Positions 55,346 to 64,000 of a stretch of 64,000 bases of DNA are shown one piece after another. Both the position numbers and the translations under genes were made by a program. The DNA lies in the NCBI GenBank assembly GCA_027186245.1, contig CP114486.1:4555501-4619500 (forward strand). The letters are read 5' to 3'. Position 1 is the first letter of the stretch. The number at the start of each line of letters is the position of its first letter. The notes beneath the pieces are model-generated. The model did not search any database and was not told where the DNA came from. It was given only the letters and a program-made list of their open reading frames with translations. The DNA comes from Coriaria nepalensis (taxonomy: Eukaryota > Streptophyta > Magnoliopsida > Cucurbitales > Coriariaceae).

Positions 55346-57063
55346 ATGCAAACTTCTGATCCCAAATTAGCTGCCTTGATCATCACTACTAGTTTCTACT
55401 ATGTCATTCTCTTACCATTAGTGAAAGGCTCATTGCATGAAGATTTGACCATGTCTAAGAATCACAAAATCGTACGACACGACAATGACAAGGTAAAACC
55501 AGGATGTTTGGTTTCCTTATGTTTCTTTCTGGAATTGATTATGGTAATTAGATAATATTTTTGTTTTTTTTTTATAATAATGTTATACGTATAATATGAA
55601 TTTGCAGTTGAGTCATCAACTGATATATGATATTGAAGTGCATGGACTTCTTCTATGGCTTTCAATGGGGTTGTTAATGCCTGTTGGAATACTTACAATC
55701 AGAATGTCAAACCGAGAGGATCCTAGATCCACTAGAGTAATGGTTTTCTTCTACCTCCATGTTTTCTTGCAGGTAATTAATTAAGCTTTTGCAATTAATT
55801 GATTTTTCCTTGATCTTCTGCATTTCAATTTGGCATGTAATTAATTTTGAACATCCTCATGTGGAATTTATAGACAGACACGGTACATTGAGCATTACGT
55901 GCGATATTATATACCGTGTCTGTCTATAAATTTCACATGAGGATGTTCAAAATTAATTACATGCCAAGTTGTTCTTTCTTTTACTCAATTAGGTTGATGA
56001 ATTCAGAGTTCCAAGCATTCCACGTTTGATCATCTCTGGTATAAGAACATCATCATTCATCACTACCATAATACCCTAGATAAAAATTCTATTATGGTTT
56101 CCACATTCTTAATTCTAGACAAGGGTTTTTTCAATACTTGAATAGTAAGAACTAGACATAAACAAGACATGATATTGATGTAGCAATCTAGCCCTTCACA
56201 TGCTTTTTGGTTCAAATTATTACTCACATTAGTACTCATGAACATAGGTATTTGTGTTACCCAAATAGCAAGAAACCTATATATGGCAATCTTGTTTACT
56301 ACATCAAAATGATTATTATTATTATTTTAATAATATTTAATGAGTATTGATCATTTTGCAAAACAGACACTATCAGTACTTCTGGGCACAGCTGGAGCTC
56401 TCATGTCCATCAAAAAATTTGGGAATTCATTCAACAACCACCACCAAAGAATAGGTCTAGCCCTTTACATTGCAATATTGGTCCAAGCATTCTTAGGAAT
56501 TTTCAGGCCTCACAGGTACTATAATGAATTAATTAATTATTTTCTTCCTTCTCCATTGGCTAATTTATCTTATTGTTGATAGTTGTAATAGGGTTTGATG
56601 TACCACATGATCATATATTATGTATATATAAAAATATTTTTATCTGTATAATTATTTTTTAAAAGATCGTGATTCTCATATTCTATTCAGGGGAAAGAAG
56701 GAAAGAAGCATGTGGTACTTAATCCATTGGATGTTAGGAACAATAATATCAATGGTAGGGATCATAAACATATACATTGGCCTAAATGCATATCATAACA
56801 AAGCATCAAAGAGTGTAGCACTTTGGACTATACTTTTCACAATACAAGTCTCTTTCATGGGTTTCTTTTATCTTTTTCAAGATAAATGGGAATACATGCA
56901 AAAGCAAGGAGTCATTTTAGGTCAAAGTGAGAATAGTAATGAAGAAGGAGGAAGAGGAGGAGGTGTAGCCCAACAATCTACACCTAACTTTGATCAACAA
57001 ATCATCATTCTGCCTCCTCAGCCATGTGGGAAGCAAAACGCACTCAAGAACTTGTTTGATTAA
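55346..57063 (+). CDS. Cytochrome b561 domain-containing transmembrane protein
   Basis: A membrane electron-transfer protein of the b561 family that transfers electrons (often from ascorbate) across a membrane. Exons: 55346-55492, 55608-55772, 56367-56515, 56691-57063 (277 residues, GT-AG). A signal peptide comes first (LAALIITTSFYYVILLPLV). The b561 core follows with candidate heme-ligand histidines in YDIEVHGLLLWLSMG, FFYLHVFLQ, NNHHQRIGLALYI and WYLIHWMLGTI. A fifth helix is WTILFTIQVSFMGFFYLF. No DOMON domain precedes the core, so this belongs to the short class. The soluble tail is Gly/Glu-rich. I start at 55346 because a signal peptide follows; an upstream in-frame TTG is not needed. 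Intron 2 (55773-56366) contains the large hairpin described separately. Confidence 0.9.
55826..55971 (+). repeat. 60-bp near-perfect inverted repeat (hairpin) in intron 2 of the b561 gene
   Basis: Arm 1 is 55826-55885 and arm 2 is 55912-55971, around a 26-nt loop. Checked base by base, all 60 positions pair in the plus-strand RNA: 58 Watson-Crick pairs and two G-U wobbles (U55829-G55968 and G55864-U55933). Pairing stops sharply at both ends. There is no clear target-site duplication. It could be a young miRNA or siRNA precursor, a foldback element, or an assembly fold-back. Confidence 0.95.
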
Positions 57064-57136
57064 ACATTGGATTCTTTTTCTTTTTCTTTCTTCTTTCTTT
57101 TCTTGTTGGGAGTTGATCAATTTGAAGTACTTTAGC

Positions 57137-57231
57137 TTTTGATGCCTGCACTTTATGCAAGTGAAAGTTTTTTATTCACTCAGTTATGTATATATATGGA
57201 CACTGATCAACATAAAGTGCAAGCATCAAAA
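57137..57231 (+). repeat. 21-bp inverted repeat downstream of the b561 gene
   Basis: Arms 57137-57157 (TTTTGATGCCTGCACTTTATG) and 57211-57231 are reverse complements with one mismatch, around a 53-nt AT-rich loop. It is probably inside the 3' UTR. Confidence 0.85.
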
Positions 57232-58177
57232 AAAGACTAGAGTATATGGTAGTATGATTCAGCTTTACATTCTGACCTTATATATATTTTTTTGGGAGAA
57301 AAAGCATTCGGTTTTTTATGAGAAGTTTGTAGAAAATTATATATTTGTGTGAGTATTTTATGTTATGCAAGTGAAAGAGTGTTATAAGTACTTGTAGAAG
57401 AAGAAAGGGTTAATATTAAAGCAGAAGATGATATTCCTGTGAGAATGATTTTATTTGTGACATTAATCGACTCGGCATCGGGATAGAGGTCAGAATCTCT
57501 GATTCCGTAGATCATCGCATTATCCATTGGATCCCGGATTCACTTGTTAACGTCTCACTGATAAACTATAAAACATAGAGATGGTAAGTGGAAAAAAAGA
57601 AAAGAAAAAGGGAACTCTGGAGAATTCTGGACCCATAACTTCTCCCACGTGAAAGAACTAGAAGGCAATGTACGATCACTGACCAAATGCTACTTTCCAA
57701 AAAATAGGGCATGCTTATTCCTCTCGAAACGGACAAAAAAAAGGCTTGTTCATAACTCCATTATGATCATGACTTCCAATTACAGACCGTAATCAGTCAC
57801 AACAGTGGGTTGCATCTTGTCTAAAGACTTTGGTGGCGTGGCAAATTAAGCAAATCACATGCTAACATATATTCCACAACAGCTACAATGTTACACTTAT
57901 GATTGCTGTTAAGCATCTTCCTTAACCCTAAACAAATACAAATTTCCCGGTTGCAGTCCAATCAGTACAATAATCACTTCCTCACAACAAGTATAAATTA
58001 TTGGTTTAATAATAGATGTACTACTTAATCATAGCTGGAAGATTCTTAATTCCATCTTCCTATAATCCTATAAAATGATTGCTTTGCCCTCTTTGCTCCT
58101 CTACTCTATCTTCCTTACCTTGTTGCCCACCAAAGAAAAAAAGGGTAGTTAAAAAACAAGAGAAGAAGAAAAAAGAA
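57232..58177. other. Intergenic and AG-peptide leader
   Basis: No gene recognised. The last 100 bp, with CTCCTCTACTCTATC and an A/G-rich stretch before the ATG, are probably the 5' UTR of the arabinogalactan peptide gene. Confidence 0.5.
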
Positions 58178-58372
58178 ATGGAAGGCAGAAGAATGGCCAT
58201 GGCTTATGCTATCTTCATGACCATGATTATTGCATTTGCAGCTTCTGGAGCCAATGCGGAGTTTGATGACCTTGGAAGTATTGCACCGGCCCCCGCCCCA
58301 GCTAGTTCTGGCTTTGCTTTAGCTGTTCCTGCTGTGCTTTCTGCTATGGCTTCTCTTGTTGCTTTTTTCTAA
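58178..58372 (+). CDS. Arabinogalactan peptide (AG-peptide)
   Basis: A single-exon gene for a 64-residue precursor of a GPI-anchored arabinogalactan peptide of the cell surface. A signal peptide (MAYAIFMTMIIAFAASGANA) is followed by a short mature part EFDDLGSIAPAPAPASSG. Its APAPAPAS run is the typical site for Pro hydroxylation and type II arabinogalactan attachment. A hydrophobic GPI signal (FALAVPAVLSAMASLVAFF) ends the protein. The size and three-part layout match plant AG-peptides. I start at the Met preceded by the A-rich leader; an upstream in-frame Met has no signal-peptide pattern. The exact family member cannot be told. Confidence 0.88.
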   Translation: MEGRRMAMAYAIFMTMIIAFAASGANAEFDDLGSIAPAPAPASSGFALAVPAVLSAMASLVAFF

Positions 58373-59017
58373 TTTTTTATTTTCAACTCACTTTTTGGTG
58401 TATTTCAATAAAAAGCTGTGTTTTTATTTCCCTTCCATTTGGGTTCTAATGGATTCTCAGTTCAATGTCAAGAAAAATGTTAATGTAACCACCTCAAACT
58501 CAATAAATTTGTGCTTTCACATTCTGTCCACGTTACTTAATTACTTTGATCACATTCAGAGTACAAGAGGGAAGTTAAGATCTCCCAAATTCATTTACAG
58601 GGAAGAAGTTTTCGGTCATCTTTAATTAGCCATGACCATAATTCACTGTAGCATATGAAATATGAAAATAAATATTTATCCAGAAATTACCAGGAAAAAA
58701 AAAATTTGCTGCCCTAACTAGGATTAGTAAAATTGCAAAACAAGCAGGAGATAGAATAAAACAAAAAGAACCGAGTAGCCTGTATAAAAGAGACTTCAGT
58801 CTAGAGTCATTTGAGTATGCAGTAATTTACCGCAAAGCTGCCGACGATATTGCCATTTACTACTCCCTGAAAATATTCATCCGACATTGTGTTGCTAAAA
58901 GACAGCACTTTGAAAAACAAGAGAAAACCAGCAATTTTTTGATAAGGGTGAAACTGAAAATCGAATCAACGGAAAAAGTACCAAGAGCTGTTGCGAGGCA
59001 GGAGTGTTTTAGGTGGC

Positions 59018-60428
59018 TCACGCTATCATATGGACCATTCCTCCATCAGCAAGCATCACTGCACCACTACGCTGCAACTTCTGAAATAATGGAAAAAAAA
59101 ATTGAACTTTCTTTTACTGTTCAAGTTAACAACATAGTATAGTAAATCAATTACAACTTAACAGACCAATTCTAAGCTTTAGTTTTATTGAGAGAGGTAA
59201 AAAATGGTACCTCTAATAGTAATGTGATCTCTTCCCTTGAGTAATGGACCCCTGCTTGACTGTTGACAACATTCTCTATATCCTCAATAGATATCTGACA
59301 AACGATTTGAGTGCATATGCTGACCAAATAAAGAAAGAATTAAATGCTTTAATTCTGCAAGCCAGAAGTTGGGAAAGAGATTAGAACTGCATTACAAGCC
59401 AAAATGGACTAGAACTGTTATTAGAAAAAGCGATTATAATGCAAGTGGTTGTTAGTAAACGAACCTCTCTGGAGAAATATCAGCTGCAGGTTCAGATTAA
59501 TTGTCAACTTCCATTGACATGAGCAGTCGAGAGTCTTATTATGGTTTCCAAAGTTCTGGCAGCAAATGGAAGTGTGCCCCCAGTCTACACAATACGTGCA
59601 CATCACATCACATGATGTAGCGAAACCCTGATTGCATTCAGATGTGGTAATCTTACTTGTGTTTATGAGCTAATTCTGATCTAAGACACTTACCTTTGTA
59701 TTTGAACTGGCATTTCTTAGCTCTGCATATGCTGTTGCTGTTTGTTCAGATGCCTGGAAATGTTAAAAGTAATAATTTCACCACAGGACAAACAGTATTC
59801 AATACTTGAGAATCCTAAATCTCAAAAAGAAATAAATTGGATCAAATAAAAAAAATAAAAAAATAAAAAAAATAAAAAAAATAAAAAAAATAAAAAAAAT
59901 AAAAAAAATAAAAAATAAAAAAATAAAAAATAAAAAATAAACCACGATAATCAATCAATGTAAGCTTTGTGTTCAGACAACAGAATATTTGAAACCATTC
60001 AATACTTCAAGAGTAAAACGCCTCCACACTTTCTCATCAACCAAACAATTGGTCAAAACTAATAGAAGCCAAACATATATGTTTGAACTCAAACTAGTTG
60101 ATGGTGGTTTTCTAATGAAATAAAAGGTTAAATAAGGTGGACTCTGAGAGTGAAAGTAAGCAAGACCTGGGACCTAGGTCTCAGAAAGAATGGAGGTCGG
60201 AAATGTTGACGATCAGGCGGTGGCGCTTGTGATTGATTATGGCTTTGATCTCGTCCATATATATGCCCTTACCTACCTGGTTTCATATGGAAGAGTAAAA
60301 GAGTAAGAGCAGGGACAGAGAGATTAGGTTCACGAGGAGAAGAGATGGAGAGAAAACTATACATTTTGTTCGAGGAATTCCAAGAATTCTCGCTTGTTAG
60401 CTGCCCTAATTTCGTCACTGAGGTCCAT
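59018..60428 (-). pseudogene. MCM3: Internally deleted MCM3 pseudogene
   Basis: Both ends of an MCM3 replicative-helicase gene remain but the whole ATPase core is missing. Exon 1 is 60428-60363 (MDLSDEIRAANKREFLEFLE). Exon 2 is 60276-60167 (MDEIKAIINHKRHRLIVNIS, then DLHSF-stop-DLGP). The sequence then jumps to C-terminal exons: 59753-59694 (ASEQTATAYAELRNASSNTK), one starting at 59584 (TGGTLPFAARTLETIIRLST, then a one-base frameshift), 59294-59211 (ISIEDIENVVNSQAG...LLLE) and 59080-59018 (KLQRSGAVMLADGGMVHMIA-stop). The stop in exon 2 (TGA at 60181-60183) looks like a CGA-to-TGA change. About 2 kb of coding sequence with Walker A/B is absent. Splice sites of the remaining exons are intact, so it may still be transcribed. 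In Arabidopsis I recall MCM3 lying next to KAS I, as here. Confidence 0.88.
59845..59940. repeat. A-rich minisatellite (A5-8T)n
   Basis: AAAAAAAT-type units of variable length. It lies in the MCM3 relic at the place where the ATPase-core exons should be. Confidence 0.85.
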
Positions 60429-60532
60429 TTCTTGGCACTTTTTTTCTTCTGCCTCAAAAACTCAGAGCTTGAGAGAGAGAGAGATGCAGATTACAGAGAC
60501 TGGTCGGCTTTGCTTTCCTCCTCCTTGTATAG

Positions 60533-60580
60533 TTTTGGCGGGAAAATACAGAGCTGGGTACAATAGTATTGGCGGGAAAT
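60533..60580 (-). promoter_or_regulatory. Two E2F sites upstream of the MCM3 relic
   Basis: TTTTGGCGGGAAAA (60533-60546) and TATTGGCGGGAAAT (60567-60580) both match the E2F consensus TTTSSCGS in reverse form. They lie 105-152 bp upstream of the relic's ATG. E2F sites control plant MCM genes at the G1/S transition. A TGGCCCA Site II-like motif follows at about 60601. Confidence 0.75.
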
Positions 60581-61579
60581 AATAGCCGGAGGCCGGGACG
60601 TGGCCCAAATTTTGTTTCAATGGATAAGGCACGATACGGTAGCTGTCTATTAGTACTGGCTCACTAGGCCAAAATGACGACCACTAGCTATTAAAATTAA
60701 ATATAATTCGGTTAAATTCAGTTTGGTTTTATTTAATAATAAATTTTATCTTTTGTATTTTAAAAATTAATTTAGTAATTATAGTAAAAAAATTGATATT
60801 AGATGATAAAAAATTAATAATTTTTGAATATCAAATCCATTTAGTTCATCTTAATAAAAAAAAAATCAAAATTTAAATAATATAAATATAAAATTTATTT
60901 TTTAAAATATAAAAAATTACAATTCATAATTTTTATATTTTATTTTTTTCATAATTTTTTTTAATTTAAAAAATATATTTTTTAGACAAAAATTGATACG
61001 AAAATAATTACCAAATAAACTTATCCTTTCCCCAAAACCGGTTTTCAAATTTCAAAATGTGAAAAACGTTATCAAAGACACTTTTCGAGAGTAAATGTTG
61101 TGTAAAAATTCTTCCTCAGTTTAATATAATTTGATTTAATGATTAAAATCACAAAAGTATCAAAGAACCTCAAATTTTTTTTTCTTTTAGATAAAAGTTT
61201 AGAAGGCCAAAATAAATCTAAAGACTAAAATATTGTGCTATAAAACGTTTAAACATTTTGGGGGAAAGGTATCAAACATGACTTGAATGTGGACGAGATC
61301 TCATGATACTCCTCCAAAAAGCCCTCATCGACGATAGTTCCGATATAAATTAGGGGGAAAAAAAACCTTTGCAGTTCTACAACTAGCTCTCTCTAACTTA
61401 CAATTAAGAAAAAAAAAAAGAAAAAAGAAGAAGATGGATTGGAGCAAATGCAGAAGATGAATGGATGATGATGATACAGCCTCAATCCTCAAGGACAAAG
61501 TTCATGGGGGCTAATCTAGAGCGAGATGAATGAATGTCCTACAAAAATGTGGATGGATAATGAGCCCAGATTCTGATGA
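60581..61579. other. Intergenic and KAS I 3' flank
   Basis: AT-rich DNA with no gene recognised. The last 200 bp probably belong to the KAS I 3' UTR. Confidence 0.5.
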
Positions 61580-64000
61580 TCAAGGTTGGAAAGCTGAAAA
61601 TGCCACAACTGAATTGTGTCCACCAAATCCAAACGAGTTTGATATGGCTGTAAATCACACGTACAACTCCAGTCAATAAACTTGGGACATAAAGACACTT
61701 CATATAGCAATTTTTAAAAAAAAAATTAGGTTCAAAGGTTTGTCGACATCTTACCAACATCGACCTCATGCTGCTTCTTTTCATTTGCAACCGTGTCAAA
61801 CTCCACAGATGGTTCAGGGTTCTACATGGATGGAATTAAAATTTTCAGTTTTGGGATTAAAAAATTATTATTCAAATCAAGAAGACGGAGAAGATTTAAA
61901 AATCAGACAAGTGCACGTACAAATTGGTTTATGGTAGGATGCAACCACCCAGTTCTTATGGCTTTCACTGTAGCAATGGCTTCTAGACCTCCAGCTGCAC
62001 CAAGGCAGTGCCCTATCATGGACTGAGAGAAGACAAAAAGAACGAAGAAAACATTAGTGACAAATGGCACAAGTGTGAGAGTAAGAGAGAGGAAAAGAGA
62101 GGAAAAGAGAAAAGATTGCCTTGGTCGAATTGATTTTGATTTCCGAAGTGTTCTTGAAAACCTTTTTGATAGCATTAATCTCGGCCAGGTCACCAGCAAG
62201 AGTGGAAGTTGCATGTGCATTTATATAGTTAACCTGAGAAAATGTAAACAAGAACAAGAATTTATTTTCCAATTAGAAGGATAAAAGATTGATCAAATTG
62301 GTCTGATGTTAGTTATCTATTATACCTCCTCAGGGGATACACCAGCATCTTCAAGGCAGCTCTCAATGCATGAAGAGACGCCAAGTCCATCTGCTCTTGG
62401 ATCGGTCATGTGATGAGCATCACAATTTACTGCACCTCCCAAGTATTCTGCTATGATTGGTACCCCTCTTTTCAATGCATGTTCCAAGCTCTCCAATACC
62501 TTTCAGAGAAAATCGCTTACCCTTCTTAAATAATACTCAACAATCGCACACCCTTGAGAAGGAAAACATCTTCCTTCTAGATAGGTCTACTACAAAATAA
62601 TTACATCTCCCCTCTATGAAAACTTAATATATTCATGTGAATTTACTATTCCCTTGCCACCCTTTTCTTCAAGAAAACACAATATTTTCACCTTATGTTG
62701 AAGCTTAGATTTATTGAGAGAATGACAATTGTCCGAGAAAGTATCAATTATCGCATGTATATACCATCCATGTGAGAGAGGTAAAAGTGGGAGCAACCGC
62801 ATGAGACCCACTACCTCCTCTCACACACCTGAGACACTTGATACTTTCTTGTCGAATAAAGTATCACCAATAGAGTATATCAGTTAATAATCACAAAAAG
62901 AGAGACAGATTTCATAGAAAAGCAAGCATACCAATACTCCAGCGCCTTCTCCCATAACAAAACCATCTCGATCCTTGTCCCATGGCCTGGATGCAGTTTT
63001 TGGGTCATCATTTCTCTGAGACAAGGCCCGACAAGCAACAAAACCCCCAAGCCCAATAGGAATAATAGCAGCTTCAGTCCCACCAGCAAGCATCAGATCT
63101 GCCTCCCCTCGACGGATGTGATTTGCAGCAGCATAGAAGCAGTAATTGGAGGTTGCACAGGCAGTTGAGATTGAATAATTGGGACCCATGAAACCCAGGT
63201 CGATTCCAAGCAAGGCGGACCCCATGTTTGTTATAGCATAAGGTATGAAAAATGGGGTTATTTTCCTGTGACCCTTTTCTATTAAAGCTTGAACACCATC
63301 TGAAAAGACTGTAAGACCTCCCATCCCAGTTCCGACAAGAACACCCGCCCGTTCCTTGTCAATCTGCCGTGAATATCAAATCAACAAAACAACAACACGT
63401 AGATGGGATCAAAAGGGATCTCTTTTCTTAACTCGAAGAACATTAAAAATTTCGTCAATCAAAATTTAATCTTGATCTATCAATACTCAACAAGAAATTA
63501 GGGTGTGTAAGTAATCCTTAATTAATGAATTGATAGATTAAGAAATTATCAAATGCAGATGGGGTAAAGTTTAAGTTGGACAGAATGAATGTGGAAAACC
63601 AAAACTCCAATTTCCAAAATTTAGTACGTGATTCATGAATTATGAATAAGCTCCAGATACAGATTTGGAGCAAGCTTATACATGCATTGACAAAAAAACT
63701 GACAAAATTAAACCAAAAAAGAGTTCATAAAGAAGAAAAGTGAGATAATTAACCTCTGAGATCCTATCGGGACTGAGATTGGCGTCCACAAGAGCCTTTT
63801 TGCCGGCGACAATGCAATAGCGAAGGCAATCATCGAGGCGACGGTCGTTCTTGCCGTCAATATACCCCTCAGAAGTGAAATTACGGATCTGGCCACCAAA
63901 TCGAGTAGGGAACTTGGATGCATCAAATCGATCAATCAGAGTGATCCCACTCTCTCCGGCGAGCAGCTTATCGTAGTAGGCATCTACGTCGTTTCCAAAG
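61580..64000 (-). CDS. KAS1: Plastid 3-oxoacyl-ACP synthase I (KAS I), 5' end beyond window
   Basis: The condensing enzyme that extends acyl-ACP from C4 to C16 in plastid fatty-acid synthesis. Exons seen: 64000(open)-63754, 63363-62932, 62499-62326, 62233-62120, 62022-61921, 61821-61755, 61647-61580; the frame runs through all junctions. The first visible part reads FGNDVDAYYDKLLAGESGI. The active-site Cys is in SISTACATSNYCF, and the catalytic His pair is in NYINAHATSTLAGD and GFGGHNSVVAFSAF. Close agreement with plant KAS I (HHMTDPRADGLGVSSCIE, SMIGHCLGAAGGLEAIATVK) argues against KAS II or mitochondrial KAS. The intron after exon 62233-62120 starts with GC (AAG|GCAATC). The transit peptide and first exon lie outside. 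Confidence 0.95.

Noticed and set aside
58079..58177. Upstream in-frame extension of the AG-peptide
   Set aside because: The added residues are Cys/Pro/Lys-rich without a signal-peptide pattern; the downstream Met gives the expected AG-peptide precursor.

Overview
The window is nuclear DNA of a flowering plant, most likely a eudicot. The genes are split by AT-rich, GT..AG introns, and the encoded proteins are plant-specific: a KAT-type guard-cell K+ channel, plastid KAS I, CYP710A sterol desaturase, an arabinogalactan peptide and a nuclear-encoded mitochondrial maturase. Promoters carry plant Site II (TGGGCC) and telo-box elements. Intergenic DNA is AT-rich with microsatellites and decayed transposons. 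I did not try to name the species.

Layout. 0-1.2 kb: 3' end of a GH17 beta-1,3-glucanase gene (+). 3.2-3.4 kb: a broken katanin-like AAA exon (-). 3.8-5.9 kb: nMAT1-like mitochondrial group II intron maturase, intronless (-). 6.75-10.1 kb: KAT1/KAT2-type inward-rectifying K+ channel, 11 exons (-). 15.25-19.3 kb: a 4 kb LTR retroelement without coding capacity. 22.1-23.8 kb: prefoldin subunit 6 (-). 28.65-30.9 kb: DUF642 cell-wall protein (+). 31.4-34.7 kb: La-related protein 6 (+). 35.1-38.7 kb: transposon debris including a dead MuDR/MULE transposase (-). 39.7-41.6 kb: cytosolic ribosomal protein S14 (+). 43.05-44.6 kb: CYP710A C-22 sterol desaturase, intronless (+). 48.7-50.6 kb: RPL18a-like membrane protein (+). 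51.4-53.1 kb: ribosomal protein L18a (+). 55.3-57.1 kb: cytochrome b561-domain protein (+), with a near-perfect 60-bp hairpin in intron 2. 58.2 kb: arabinogalactan peptide (+). 59.0-60.4 kb: an internally deleted MCM3 pseudogene (-). 61.6 kb to the right edge: plastid 3-oxoacyl-ACP synthase I (-).

The genes do not form one pathway. They are ordinary housekeeping and signalling genes held together by ancestral gene order. From memory of Arabidopsis loci, KAT1, LARP6A, MCM3 and KAS I lie close together on chromosome 5. RPL18a, RPL18a-like, a DUF642 gene, PFD6 and nMAT1 are consecutive on chromosome 1. A sister block on chromosome 2 holds RPL18a, CYP710A, DUF642 and a katanin-like gene. This window therefore looks like one less-fractionated ancestral segment. 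All exon coordinates were worked out by hand from splice signals and protein continuity; every spliced gene listed as intact stays in frame across all its junctions. The points most worth following up are the intronic hairpin, the MCM3 relic and three GC-AG introns.
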